Assembly: GCA_026260175.1 (NCBI GenBank)
Contig: JAKCWW010001033.1
Span: 316 to 64,315 of the forward strand
DNA length: 64,000 nucleotides
From: Reticulitermes lucifugus
Taxonomy: Eukaryota; Arthropoda; Insecta; Blattodea; Rhinotermitidae
Direction of reading: 5' to 3'
Shown here: one piece after another, positions 20,771-34,300 of the stretch
How positions within the stretch are numbered: position 1 is the stretch's first letter
Layout: each line of letters begins with the position of its first letter
Notes under the pieces: model-generated
Databases searched by the model: none
The model's input: only the letters and a program-made list of their open reading frames with translations
Told to the model about the DNA's origin: nothing
Program-made: the position numbers and the translations under genes

Positions 20771-22309
20771 GTATTGTTCTGTTCGTTTATACAAGTTAAG
20801 AAAGGGATGCCAAAATCAATCCATGGAATTCGTTTAAGTGAGCAAGAAATGCCAAATCTGATACCTGGTTCAATCACTAAGGATTCTCTAGACCTATACT
20901 AGATGATGTGTGGCCTAGACTGACCGTATATTGCACCCACTCTACTTCGTTAATTCTATCAAAGCTTTATATAATTAATTGCAATCTAAGGTACCTTTTG
21001 AACGAAGAAAGGAACAAAATTCTTGGCCTGAATTGATACAAGGTTCAGCTGAACCGTGACTTAAATCCCATCCAGTGCTTTGTGTATCGTTCATTTAGGA
21101 ACACATGAATCTAATTCCTCTCAAGAATAGGGGGGGGGGTAAATAAATAAAGCATACATGTCAAGGAAATGCTGACTAATTTCTTTCAAATGTTTATATA
21201 TAGAGATAAGGTTTATCAAAAATTGCAAATTAGTAACTTGTAGCTTAGTAGGTCTATAACTTCAAGTAACATGATTATTCCCAATAGCTACGCCGCATTT
21301 ACCCGAATGTATGACGAGGACTTTCCTTTGAATTCGATGCTTAAATGGTCGTCTTACAATTGTGGGTGGAAAGAAGAAGAGGACTATGCTTTGTCATACC
21401 AATGCCAACATTTCCAAACTGTCACGTGTAGACGAAACAGAAAACACAGCATTCTGTAGCATCACTAATTCCGATCTGTGAGCACTGTTAAAGTCGTTCT
21501 TTATTCCAATAACATGTTGGGCCACGTAGAGAAGTGCGAGCTGCCTTCCAAAGGGCATCGGACGAAGTACTGTCGCCAAATTAAACTAATGACGAGTAAC
21601 TACATCGACACGGCAAACACAGCAATTCAGCAGGGAAGTTCAGTGTTGCGGAAGCGAACGCACGAATGTGAATGTAAGAAAAGCAGAATTTGATAAATGC
21701 CAACTTCAATCGAAAATTTTTCACTTGCAATGTAATAATACTGACCACTTTTGAAATCTAGAAAATGCTGATGCAAATTAGGTCTGGAATGTGTGGAGAA
21801 CTGATGTAGCAAATATTATGTATGGAGTAACTTGGCATGTACGCATTTGCTGATGACCAGGAACTTCGAATTTTGTAACGCTTAGATTGAGACCACTCAA
21901 ACTGGATAGTTATTGGTTCATTAAGAAACAGCAAACTGTTGCAATACATTAGGCTGGAAAGACGCAATATTTTAAGTATAAAAACATCAGGAAGGTGGAC
22001 AGATACGTTATCTTGACTAATATATATAGTCTTATTCTGACAAATGTACACAAATAACATAAAGTTTGTATCTTGACTAAGTCATCGAGATGTTACTATT
22101 GTCGAGGTAACATACCGTCACGGACATGGAGTCCAAAGTCGTGCTGCTGGTCTGCACCTTCGTACAATCTCTCCAAGGAAGAACTGTTTAATTTTCAATT
22201 GACCTAAGGTCTATGGTGGTTTTTGTCAGTGATGAACTAGAAGTTTATGAATTATTAGCTCAAATACTGTAGGTAAACCTCGCTCCTTATTCTCAATAAA
22301 GAGTAATGT
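20771..22309. other. Unassigned sequence
   Basis: No exon, RNA gene or element ends recognised. A nine-base G run lies near 21131-21139. Confidence 0.4.
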
Positions 22310-22492
22310 AACAGGTGGTTTGTGTACTTGAGAGTGCACTTGGAAAACCCCGTTTGTTACACGTGACCTGAGCTTGTATTCAGCTGTGGGAATCGGGTAA
22401 CGTCTGTTGCCTATTAGTAGCGTTTCTTAATGTATTGGTATCTCGCTGCCAACAGCCAGCTTATCTATCTATAAATTGAATTGAATTGAAAC
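22310..22492 (+). repeat. Possible retroposon 3' end with (TTGAA)n tail
   Basis: Ends CTATCTATAAATTGAATTGAATTGAAAC, a short ATTGA repeat of the kind found at the 3' ends of LINEs and SINEs. No coding part was recognised upstream. Confidence 0.3.
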
Positions 22493-24330
22493 GAAGATTT
22501 CCAGAACTTCAAATAGGGAGGGAGGACAAGGGATTGCTGACTCTGTCGCAGTTGCGAATAACTTTGTGTTGTACTACTCACTTTACTAAAGTAGCTTCTA
22601 GCTATACACAAAGCTCTCTAAATTTTTACACACACTGGTTGGCTATCTATTAACAATGTAACCCTATGCACAATATTTCTAGTAGCTCTGGCCAACCCAC
22701 ACACGCTGGTGCCACGTCACAAGGTAAACTATTTACTGAGAACACTTTCATAAAATTCACTTCATCTACTTGTTCTGGACAGAGTGAATACAGAACAGTC
22801 TGTACAGTTTCTTGTGCATAAGTATGCTGGAAAAATACGTAAAAAGTCCAAAAGGAATGTGTTGGATATAGGAGCAATATGTAATACCCAGAGTTAAACT
22901 TGTGCTGGAATGAGCTGGAGATTCTTCATTTTAGATTACCTTGCTTGGAAAGCGTACACATGAGGCAGCTACTGCAGTGAAGACATACATAATTATATTA
23001 TTTCTATTAGAGCAAGAAATTCTAAAATCACACATAAAAAATCTATAACACTAACAGTTCATTCACCTCACACTCCTTAGAGTCCATGAAAGAGCAGTGT
23101 CTGAAATGTGACACAGCCACACACAAATAATAAGTAAATACAATTAATAGATACACTCATTAGGCTATCTATCATGTTTAAACCCATCCTCACAAATCCC
23201 TCCAATTTGGCCATATACAGTGATCATGTGTGATTAAGTGAGAAATCAAAATGCAAATAAATAATTTTCTGAGATACCATGATGGACTGCTGGAGGTAGG
23301 TATTTGAAAAATGACAAAGGAATTACTTTTGTATGAAGTTTAAGACAGCTTGACATCATTGTAGGAAAAATTTTAAATTGGCTCTTTCAGGATCCATATA
23401 AGCACAGTCCTTTATGAAACAGAGCAATAGAATAACTAACGCTCTTTCGCAGACTGTTCTACAATAGAGAAAAATTGTCTTCATAGTTCTCACACTTTTA
23501 ATTTGCACAAATGTAACTCTTGGTATCACTGCACATGCAAATTAAAACACTAACAATCCTGTGAGAATATATATCATATCAATAAAGTATTTTCAATAAT
23601 TTACACTTGTAAAACAGATTTTGTTTCAGTATCCTATTATTTATAATTCCTATACATTGTGCACATCTTTTAGATGCAATTCTTCTCACATTCCATTTAT
23701 TTGGTTCTTTCAGTTATAACCTAAAATCCATCATTACTTCATTATGTTATTATTTTATACACTGTATCATCTTATTATACATGTACAATACACTTCAATA
23801 CTGTTGACAGATGAATCATTCCAACAAGATGTCAGCATGTTACAAGCACTCTGCTGAGACAAGTACACACATCCTAATATCAACATTATTTTAAACATTA
23901 ATTATCACTTATTTCTTGTTTTCTCTGTTTACTACAATATATTTACATGAAAAGATTTTACTTGTCTTTTAATCATTTATGAAGAACACTACTGAAAATT
24001 TTCACATGTTTTTAAACTTGTAAAAAGAGAGAAGTGACAAAATATTCATAACAGTAAGTTTAGGAGAAGTATTCGATAACAACTGATCTAATGAGATGTA
24101 AGGAGCTGCACATATTACTACTCATATTATTCTTATCAGACTATCCTCTTTCAGACTGATACAAATTAAAATGTTGTTATGAGCTTATTACAAAATAAGC
24201 TATGGATGTGGAGTAAGGAGAATCAACATACATTCATATTAGCAAGACAAGCACATTAACATTTATAACATACCAACAAGTCTGTTTATATACATTTAAA
24301 AGAAAAGGAAAAAAAAAAACATAACCTTAC
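22493..24330. other. AT-rich sequence, no gene seen
   Basis: Very AT-rich with short frames only. No terminal-repeat element or SINE boxes noticed. Confidence 0.4.
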
Positions 24331-24482
24331 ATTTCAACACATCTCCAGAGTGAGTGACAAGATGATATTGTAACTTGGGAGCCCGCTTTATACTTAGTAT
24401 AAAAGCTCTTCCCAGTGGTCCTTTCCTTATGTCCACAGAAGAATCACCAGCAATACAGACTTCATGCACACATTTCATTATG
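24331..24482 (-). CDS. Orphan candidate exon, minus strand
   Basis: Minus-strand donor AAAT|gtaagg and a possible acceptor (gtgactatag) bound 152 bases with a protein-like frame: MKCVHEVCIAGDSSVDIRKG, PLGRAFILSIKRAPKLQYHL, VTHSGDVLK. The amino-acid mix (balanced charge, no low complexity) stands out in a stretch with almost no other open frames. The intron side after the donor is T-rich. I found no partner exon and do not recognise the family. Another possibility is a chance frame. Confidence 0.35.
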
Positions 24483-27400
24483 CTATAGTCACTACAATCC
24501 TATGCAATATAAGACATGCACAATTACTCACATATCAGTGCTATTAGTGTTGTTATTGTTATTATTATTATTATTATTAATACTATTATTTGATGACCAA
24601 TTCTTTCCTTTCCACAGAAGGTTAAGCCACATATTACTTATAATTTTAAGTTCAAGGGTTCTGGTTCTTTAAGCAAAAGTAAGCGGATACACAGTTACAG
24701 TCAATACGGAAACTTAAGTCTGCACAACTAAGTCCAGTCATACATACTATCAGCAAATGATACTTCTTCACATGAGGTTGTCATGTCAATCATCCTACAA
24801 ACTACTTAAGTACTTATTATTGTGACATGCAGTTCACGTAGACATAAACTGGCAGATATGTATGGAAATTACCCAGAATTGGATGCAAACTGCACTGCTT
24901 CATTTATCAAAAATTAGCCAGACCTAAAGCAGGCTCACTACTCATATGTGGGGACAAATAATGCAGAAATATTCACCAGCAGAGGATGCTGGCTCGAACA
25001 TCTCTGTTGAACCTTTCTTGTGTAATAGTCATTTTTCTGAACCTCCCTTTGCATTCAGAAAGAGGTGGTCATTACTTATACAGCTGTGATCTGCTCAGGA
25101 ATATACTACAGAATCAATCAAACATCAGAAAACCACTAACATTTCACTAACATGAGCGAAAGAGTTTTCCTACACAACAGATGTAAATGCTGTAAGTTAA
25201 TGGCATATGAGAAACAGTTTTACAACTGAAAACCTTAATGCACAAAGGAATATTTTTGTTTTTTATGACTGATGTTTATGTGCAATTAATTGCATGTATC
25301 AACAAACACTTATATAATAACAGTAATAATGCACACCACAGTGGCATATAAATTTGTCACTCCAATGAACACACCTGCCATAATTCTCCCAGTCTGCCTG
25401 AATTTCAATCAATTATAACGTGTTTGGGCATCAAGTGCTTGTAGCAGACATCATTACAGAACTTAAAAATAAGCAACATCAGAATCTTATTATTCAATTG
25501 AAGAAAATAATAAAAAAGTTGTTAAACTTAAAAGTTAAATAAAAACTACATGCCCATGAAGCATGCCATACGAGCATATAAGGAGAGTGGAAACAATGCT
25601 CCATGCATTTTCAACTGCAATTCTGCATGCACATGATTGATCAACCCTGCCCTCCTGTTAACGCCTAGAAAATATCCCTGCACCAATTGAATAGGCTTAA
25701 TGCACATTACTCCCATGCTGAATGTGAACAAGAAAGAAACGTTTTTCCTTCAGTAAATGAAGTAACAGTTATTTGATGAACTTTCAACCAAGTCAATTTC
25801 TGCAAATAATTCATATGTGGATACCTGGAATTACACCTCAACTGCCCAGCCCATAAGCAGTTGCTGTTGCTAATTCAGTTTCTATGGTTATGTTTTTAGA
25901 AACTTACTTGGGTAAATGTACCTCTGCTGCCTATTAGTTCAGATATTTATTGAGGAAAAGCAAAATAATCTGCATCTTATACACAAGAAAATGCAGTAAT
26001 ACTCTTAACAAATCAAATATATTACAGTAGATCAGTTTTCTCATATGGAACTTGCTGGATTCTCCCCAGAATGGAATTCACTTAGATAACTTCCCAGAAT
26101 CAAGATTTACACTGAAATCATAGTCCCTTTCTTCACCATACCTTCCCATTTTACATCCGCAATTCAGATACTTAGTACAAGAACTCCTGTGCCACCTAGC
26201 TAGAAAAATTAAAGGAGTTTGTAACATAACAGGAAAAAGTTATTTTATTCTTTAAAATATGAGAACATTTTTAAATCGCAGTGAACAGTGCCAGCTCAAT
26301 TAATCAGAATCAGATGTGTTGAAATTTTACATACTTATTTCAATTTTGCATAAGAACAACTCTGCATCATTACCAGAGCATTTTACTCAAGAATAAAATA
26401 ATATACTGTAATGTAGCACTGGAAGGGTTAACACTGTTCTTTGTAGTTTTGCATAAAAGGCAGCTGTGCAACACACAAAGGCTGCTTTTTAAGGTGTGCA
26501 CACAGTAACATTACATTAACACTTAATATTTCTGAAAGCATTAATATTGAAGTCTTCATAGCTTTGTTCTGCAGGAACATCTCAAGACATAATCACTCTC
26601 AACAAAAAGGGACATAATTTCTCATTCACAGACATTATTCCTTATTCACAAACAATTTAAAGACTTAATTAATATTATAAATAATATTTCCACTCTAGTT
26701 CCATTGGATGTAGCAAGTTTAAATTGCTAACATAAATTTCACTTGTGAACATTAACACATTACGACATTATCATCTGCACATACTATAGTGTATATTAAT
26801 CACCTTTCATAGTCGGTGTGATGTTTTACTCATTTCGTCTTGTTTTACATTGACTGCAGTCATTGATTTGTTGCTATGAAATATCTATTCAACTTGAGGT
26901 AGTGAATAAGTGGACAGAGTTCCAGATATTCCTGGCTTTCTCAGGAGCAGGAACATGAAAAACCAGTGCTCCACACACAGCACAAAGATGAATACAGTCC
27001 TGACATCAGTCTTCAAAGCCTACACTATGATGACATGCACAAACAACCTGCATTATTATTAAACATATGAGGTATTCAGGAATATGAACTAAAACAGTCA
27101 GTATTACTGGCACAACAACCAAGCAATCAAGGCACCTTTCTGGGTCACAAATAGATGGTGATGATGCATGCAGTGAACTTTCTTAGACAGTCCGCCATGT
27201 AAAGATGGAATGCGTCAAGATGGACACTGCTGACTGGCCAAGAAAGCTTAACTCAGTCCACCTGCTATGAATACTGTAAATGTTATTCAGGTGAAGATAC
27301 AGTTTTAAGAATTTGAATAAGAAATTATAATATTTTTATCGATTTTATGCTTTTTAACACACTAACTCTGGGTAATTCTTTTTAGGTATCAAAGGATTTT

Positions 27401-30400
27401 TGGTATCATATGTATGAATTGTCATGCAAGTTGTGGAAAATAAACTGCAATTCTCTTACACCTCTTACGTTTACGTCAATAAGAATCATGAGACTTGCAT
27501 TTCAATTTTTGGGTGACAAAACTGTGTTATGACGCAGTAATTTACCAGAATTTCAGAGATATGGTTTTGAAAAGTTCCTTTCTTTCTCAGTTCTGCAAGT
27601 TAACATTTGAAGTATAGAAGAGGAAGCTACAATAGTAAAGTGGTTCATATCATGTGTGGCTGAATCCCAAACTCTCTGTTTTGGTTTCTTTAAACTGTGA
27701 ACATCTCAGACAGTGACTGTGTTTAACATATGAAAGCTGATAAGCCAGAATGTACCTCCAGGCATTATAAGCAATATAAGCACAGGCAAATACACGAACA
27801 TTTAAAAAAGAATTTTAGTATTCACAAGTTCACAAGCAATGTTAGATAACATATTGTTTTTAAACTGCAGAGACTATGACCAGTGATTTAAGGAGGTAGA
27901 TAATGATTTGAGATAATTGTGATTATAAACGTATAAGTCACATAGTTGAAAACCTTTAGAGCAACTATAATATTGTAATTAAAACTATAAAAATTGTCAG
28001 TCTGGTAAACAGCAGTCCCTTGCAAACTGTGGGTTTTGCCAGTCACAGATTTCAAGTGTCCATGGTTACCCATATGTTTCTAGCTTTTCCCAGTTGTAAT
28101 ATCTGTTTTTATGTATCAGCAGTTTTCAATGTGAGTGCACACATCAGGGAAACAGAATGAGGTGCACACAAACATCACCATCATAACCACAGATTTAACT
28201 TTTCGGTAAATCAGTGTCCTACAGGCAAATAATGAAACTAAGTACATGGTTTTAATCGCTACAGTTGCTGTGGGAAGGTGAATGACAACATGATATGAAG
28301 AAAGGCAATGCAGACATTCCACTGCTAATTAAGATGCACTGCTGAGCTCACGGAATGACATACTCTGAACAGTATTACACCTGTCAAAGCCAGTACCTGT
28401 GTTTCCTTCCTGCAAACTATGTTACCATCCACCCTCCCAAGATACCTATATTGTGTGTTACTTGCACATATGTTATTTTGAAACATGTTACATATTTAAT
28501 GTAGTGAAGGAACACCCTCTACACCTACCAGCAGAAGAAATTCGACTAAGTGAAGTGAAGTGCAGTGAAGGAACAGGCTATTATGTCAGACTAAGGTAAC
28601 TGTTAGCAGTGGCTGCAGTTCCCTAAACCACCCCAGTTTGTTCTAGGGCCTTGGTCTTGCTAATCATGACAATTTTCAGAAATGTCTTAAAGTTGGTAAA
28701 GGACTGCGGTATTTGAGAGAATGTGATGTGATATGAAGGGATGTCCTGCAATGAGATCAGCCTCACACTGATTACAATCTTCACTACTCTGTCAACACTG
28801 ATTACTGAGTCAAGGGTGTATTAAGGTTCTGAAAACGTATTTTCTGATGTCTAATAAAACATTTAAGGCTGGTTTGTGATGTAAAATGTTGTTAAATATG
28901 TTTTATCCTTCAACAGCTGAACTACTATAGGTCTGCATCCGACACCTTTGAGGCAATATTAATTAATGTTAGGATAATGAAGCATGAAATAAATATTTAT
29001 GACAGACAGCAAACATGAGATACTTTTAAAGTACCAACCATACATTCACCACAAGGGACTGAGGAAAATAAAAATATTACAGGTATTATAGCTCACTCCA
29101 AAATTCCCAAATGCAAGTCTAATGAGTTATTTGTTACAAGCTGAACAACATAATACGCTTCACAAAAAGTGATCTTTACCAATATTTTTTCAAGTCAGTA
29201 ATTGATATAACACTGTAGTGTTTAATCCTGACTATAACTCAAACTTGTAGCTCAGTCTGTGGGTGACAATATAACAAGACCAACAAAATGGCCTATCAGC
29301 ACAACCTCTCATTTTATTTTACATTTTATAAGTTCCTTTAGCTTCTTTATGCTTTTTATTTTTGTGAAATAAATTACATAAGATATAATTGATGCATAAA
29401 TTTTCTACGTATCATCATTCTAAGCATTCTGTGGTGCGTATGCCAAAACAAGATAACACTGGGGAGGAGGCAATATATATATATATTCAACTTAGGAACA
29501 ATGGAGGTTATTTAAAAAACTAGATTCAGAAAATGTGGACAGTGAGATATTTTGCAAGTGTGCACTCAGGTGGAAACGCTGCGCACTCTTACCAAGTCGG
29601 GTTGTGCAGTAGTTAGCACAGAACTTTGCTGAATGGATGTGATATCTAGAAAACACAACATGTTACCTCAGACAAATAAAGAAATAACCTTATAACCATA
29701 GTCAGGCTGAGGTATATTGCAAATATAACAAAGTGGATTCACATAAAGTAACTACTCATCAGGTATACTTAACATAAAACATTTAATCTTTAGGTGAAAC
29801 ATCCCCATTGTGCTTCAGTCAAATACACATATTTCAAAACACCGTCATGCACAATGACATTTTAATTGAAAAGTTGAAACTAGTAACCTGTAGATTTGTA
29901 AAATTCTGTTGTACATGACAGTGTTTTGGAATATATATAAAACATAAAACATTTAGTTTGTAAACTGTACCTCGAAATGTAAAAAATAACACAATCATTT
30001 GGAGTTTTAGCATCATTTGCTTAGAAACAATAGCACGTTTAGGACACGAAATGTTTGCAAATTTCTGAAACTAAAGAAATGTTACAAGCTTTCACCACAT
30101 AAATATAATTCTTACATTCCTTCTTGTATGGGCTATCTCCTGACATAGATTTAAATACTGTTTCCTCTTCTCCCCTCTTTTGAGCATGGTTAAGTCAGTA
30201 CTGAACTACTCATAAGAGGTATAATTACCTACTGCACCCAAACTCTAAATGCTATCTAAATCTGCATGGGAATTCTACAGTATTAGGCCCTGGACAGCCA
30301 CCCAATCAGCTCCTGATTAAGGGCAGGATTAAAGCACACAGTGAATGATTATGATACAACAAGACTCAGTGGTAATGCAACTAAATTCACTTGGATAGCA

Positions 30401-30755
30401 AAGCTTCCTGTTCCCCTGTAATTTCAATACAAACCCTAATATAACTCTAGAACTGTTTAATATCACATTTTAACCCACTGGATTGTTTCCTCTATTCTTT
30501 GCTGTCTATAGGGAAAAGTCTTACATTTACAGATTTTAAACCCACTGCCTTTCATTTGTAATGCTTACAGCATAAACATTCTTGCACATTGTGCCCATGC
30601 ATCTGTTGCAGGGACACTACAGAAAAGTAAATTTATGTCAGAGAAATATATGTTAATATACACCAATGACTTAAAAGATACAGAAATTTTAACTGAATAC
30701 AATAAACCTTTAACATATGTATTTCTACCTCATACATGGGAAGATGTTATCCTGC
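24483..30755. other. Long AT-rich stretch with few recognisable elements
   Basis: Over 6 kb with only short frames, an ATT-type microsatellite near 24553-24577 and an (AT)n run near 29472-29486. No MITE ends, SINE boxes, splice-bounded exons or RNA genes were recognised. It could be intron, long 3' UTR or intergenic DNA. Confidence 0.4.
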
Positions 30756-30764
30756 TAGGCAGTT

Positions 30765-30930
30765 GGCCATACCATGGCTCAGCTGATTACTCAACGGTCT
30801 CTCCATGTAGAGGCATGGTTGTGACCCCAGGGAAGTCGTTGTGGAATTCTGGGTGAACAACTAGCACTAGGGGGTGGCTTTTCTCCCAGTACTTTGCTCC
30901 GCCAATGCACCATACTTACATTTAATTCAA
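30765..30930 (+). repeat. tRNA-derived SINE, plus strand
   Basis: CATGGCTCAGCTGATTACTC is an A box and GGCATGGTTGTGACCCCAGG a worn B box, at tRNA spacing. The body continues GGAAGTCGTTGTGGAATTCT, then GGGGGTGGCTTTTCTCCCAG and ends near CATACTTACATTTAATTC. Confidence 0.6.
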
Positions 30931-32510
30931 CTATTACTGTCACTTTAATGTTAATACAACTAGATGAAAATAATCATTCTGCATCTCAAAATAAACTGTC
31001 GATCTGTCATGCCACTCTCAACTGATTAATTTTATGCGTAATACACATTTTACCTACAGCATTTTGATTCTCTCTGATTACAAATACAATTCACAAACTC
31101 TCAGTTTTATTACAATTAGTAAAACTTCCACATTGTATAAAACAACTGTTGCCACAGACAAAATATCAGTGAACCACTACATCCTCTGTAGATTTAAAAT
31201 ATTTTAAACTACCATTACATTGGCCTGGACCTCTGTTCATTGTTCTTTAGCTTGACAAGTAATATGAAAAATCTTCTTCTGTCACAAAATAACATCATTC
31301 ATTTTCAAGCTCCTGATTTCAATTGCTTTCCAACATTCCAAACTTTCAGGTTAATTGTGGACGGCAAAGTGCTTATCTTTCTTAATTTCCTGTCTTAGTT
31401 TCTTTCTGTATCATGACCATGATCATTCTAGAGACAAAAGTAATTCTTTCATGTTGTCATAAATTTATGTTGCAGAATTTATGCTTGTGTATTATTTACA
31501 ACAAAGTAGTGTTTCTGCAAGGATTGCATCTACTTCAAGTTACAGTGAAGTTACTTGAAGTCACTACACTTTGTATCAGATGACTTTTATGTTCACTGTG
31601 CTCCCCAGCGGATACAAATGTTGGTCAGAGCTTTCCAGAGTCTGAACCACATAATGTGAAATTACTTTGATGTCATGAGAAATAGAAGTTATATTGGCCA
31701 CAACTCCAACTTATGCTCTAGTTCACAGACAGACCATAGGGAAAATTTTCAGGTTATCTACTGACATACTTCTACTATGTTTAAGCTTTGAACTTCATAA
31801 CCTGAAAAGAATGCTTGAAAAATGTTCAATTGGTATTTGCAGTCATTTACAAAATGATTTTTTGCAGTAGGTACAGGTAAGGATAAAGCTGTTCTTGTGT
31901 CTAATTAAGCACCATGCTACAAAAGCATATGGGGGGGTGCAGGTATAGCTCCATGTATTTGCAATCTTGGAGCCAGACAGAGGTGAGTTGTTAGCTTCAT
32001 GCCCTGACTGCTTTACTCATGGGGAACTGGCCCATGGTACACTCCGAATAGGACATTGGGTAAGCGCCACATCAGTCAGAATGTGTTCAAAAAGTACAGC
32101 TCATGTAATCAGCAGCAGTAATCTTAACCAAAATAAACCACAGTATAATGTGCCTTTAGTTCTTTAATGACAGAGTTCTCCAGTTATGAAAAATTCTTAC
32201 TGAAACCCTTTCCCATAATAATGAACATATCATGCTATGTTGTTAAGAAATATGGAATTACATGGGAATATTTGGTACATTTTATAAAGTGATTACTATA
32301 TAATTTTAATCTCTCTGCAGCCCAATCATTAACATCATGGAAACTCTGGCCCATCCCTGCTCCAAATATTAGGTACTGGCATAATGTTTTATAAATCCCT
32401 TTAAAAATGTACCAAAATACCCAGGACATTCAAATTTAAAAACCCAATAAACGGACAAATTCCTTAGGTGTGATGACAGCCAGAGTTTAAAACAATTACC
32501 ACAGCATGTA
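30931..32510. other. AT-rich sequence, no gene seen
   Basis: No exon or element recognised. A short G run lies near 31931-31937. Confidence 0.4.
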
Positions 32511-32539
32511 GTGTTGAAATCTCAGCATGAATGGGGCCT

Positions 32540-32845
32540 TGCCTATAAGTTATTCTTATTTTCACTAGTAAAGTGCTACATTTGGAGCATAGCTTTGTAT
32601 GGTGCTGAAATGTGGACACTTCGGAANNNNNNNNNNNNNNNNNNNNNNNNNNNNNNNNNNNNNNNNNNNNNNNNNNNNNNNNNNNNNNNNNNNNNNNNNN
32701 NNNNNNNNNNNNNNNNNNNNNNNNNNNNNNNNNNNNNNNNNNNNNNNNNNNNNNNNNNNNNAGGAAGCACTAGATCGCACTCAATGGAGAACTCGCTTTG
32801 GAAGAGGCTACGAACCTGTCGTAACACAGACTACAGAATGAATGA
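32540..32845 (+). mobile_element. LINE reverse-transcriptase 3' fragment spanning an assembly gap
   Basis: Before the gap the plus strand reads FSLVKCYIWSIALYGAEMWT, the typical end-of-RT motif of non-LTR retrotransposons (LVK-Y-WS--LYG-E-WTL). After the gap it reads EALDRTQWRTRFGRGYEPVV followed by TQTTE and a stop, a C-terminal tail I associate with insect LINE ORFs. The 135 N bases hide the middle, so intactness and true length are unknown. Flanks are AT-rich. Confidence 0.65.
32627..32761. other. Assembly gap (135 N)
   Basis: A run of N inside the LINE fragment; frames crossing it are artefacts. Confidence 1.
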
Positions 32846-33835
32846 ATTTTCACCATTTCATCAAAATAACTTAAATATTCTTTAACTTACATATCACTGA
32901 AAGTTTTTGTATTTTAAAGTCTTTCTTTATATAACACACAAAACAAATTCCAGCAGGTCTTGAAAATGTTACTTAAAATATAATTCAGTTCACGCACAAA
33001 GGAGTAAAAATGTGTAATACAAGCTACAAACTAAAATCTGTCTCTGACACTTGTTATGTACTCTTGTAGTTACAAGCATTGACTTGTTGTGTATCTTATT
33101 ATCTGGTCATAATACTCTACCTAATAGTAATATCTCATCACCAGAATGTAGGCCAAACTATTATTATAGACAGCTAATGTATCCTTTGAAAATGTGGTAC
33201 AGATAAAATACTGAGGAATGCCAGTAACAAATCAAAATTATGTTCACAAGGAAGAGCATATTAAAGGAATATTTGCTTCCACCCAGTTCAAAATTTGTTT
33301 TCTGCTTACTGATTACTGAAAAAGGTAAATATAAAAATACATAGAAATACAACTTTATTTTTATTTTTTTTTATTTTATATGGTCTCTGAACCTGCCGTA
33401 AGAACATGATTTGAACTTGAAAATAGGATACTGATAAAAATATGTGGTTTTAATAGCAGGAGGATGGAGAAAGCTGCATAATTTGTATTCTTCACCAAAT
33501 ACTATTAAAACAATTAAGTCAAGGAGGATAAGATGGATGGGGCATATAAGGTATGTCATTCATGCAATTATGAGAAATGCAGTTTCAGTCAGAAACAGTG
33601 TAAGATGTGGACTAAATTGATCTTACTCAGGATAATGGCCAGATGCTGGCAAATATGTATCAAATCAACACCATCTCTAACACAACAACATTTACATACT
33701 TGGTACTTAAAGTTTACTTATTAATCCTCAATGTATTTCAGCCAACAGATAGGAAATTACAATACCAACAATAAAGAGAACAATCTTAGTATGTGGCATC
33801 CTGTTACATTTCCTACACAGAATCAATATAAACTC
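32846..33835. other. AT-rich sequence, no gene seen
   Basis: Short frames only; no recognisable domain, RNA or element ends. Confidence 0.4.
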
Positions 33836-33975
33836 TTATAGTCCATCATCTGGGCTCTTGTGAGTGTGGTAATGAACCTTCGGGTTCCACAAAACACGGG
33901 GAATTTCTTGACTAGCTGACGACCTGTTAGCTTCTCAAGGACTCTGCTCCATGGAGTTAGTTAGTTATATTCCAT
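33836..33975 (-). repeat. Dispersed insect-type repeat (SRVLEKLTGRQLV...TRRFI family)
   Basis: Minus-strand reading TPWSRVLEKLTGRQLVKKFP followed by VFCGTRRFITTLTRAQ is the signature of a very common insect dispersed repeat. The second copy at 16700-16890 preserves only the TRRFI end. It abuts the fold-back at 33995-34300. Confidence 0.6.
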
Positions 33976-34021
33976 CATCACAACTTTATGAGTAAACAAT
34001 CCTTGTTTACATTTAATTTAG

Positions 34022-34057
34022 CAATGTGTTTCAGTTTTGTAATAAAGCCATCATCAG
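34022..34057 (-). ncRNA. Hammerhead-ribozyme-like motif
   Basis: Minus strand: CTGATGATGGCTTTATTACA then AAACTGAAACACATTG. The first box is an exact CTGATGA and GAAAC is intact. Stem II is weakened here, but the other arm carries AAAGCC, which would pair perfectly with GGCTTT. This is the best-preserved first box in the window. Confidence 0.45.
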
Positions 34058-34226
34058 TCTAACCTCTATAAACATACAGAAAGTATAAAAGTGGCCTCAT
34101 ATCATATCAAATCAAAATGGTAGTGAGATCTCACCCCTTACAAGTTTTTATGTTGTTTAGCCCTATGGCTAAACAACACACTATAAGGTTAGGTTTATAC
34201 TTTTTATATTTTTATTGAGTTTAGCA

Positions 34227-34261
34227 CGACGACAACTTTATTACAAAGCCGAAAGATGTTG
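34227..34261 (+). ncRNA. Hammerhead-like motif, decayed first box
   Basis: Plus strand: CGACGACAACTTTATTACAA then AGCCGAAAGATGTTG. GAAA and half of stem II (AAAGCC) remain, while the CTGATGA box is changed. Confidence 0.35.
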
Positions 34262-34300
34262 CTAAATTAAATGTAAGCAAGAATTGTTTATATTTAATTT

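Larger units (their letters stand above)
33995..34300. repeat. Fold-back repeat with hammerhead-like motif in each arm
   Basis: Left arm (minus sense) and right arm (plus sense) are about 105 bp each and share TTTATA, GAG-TTAG, CTTTATTACAAA, GAAA and TTGCTAAATTAAATGTAA in the same order. The centre is a perfect short palindrome, TGTTGTTTAGCC...GGCTAAACAACA (about 34151-34178). Cores lie at 34022-34057 (minus) and 34227-34261 (plus). Non-coding. Confidence 0.75.

Noticed and set aside
32511-32885. Frames crossing the N run
   Set aside because: The middle is unknown sequence; only the flanking LINE-like pieces are used.
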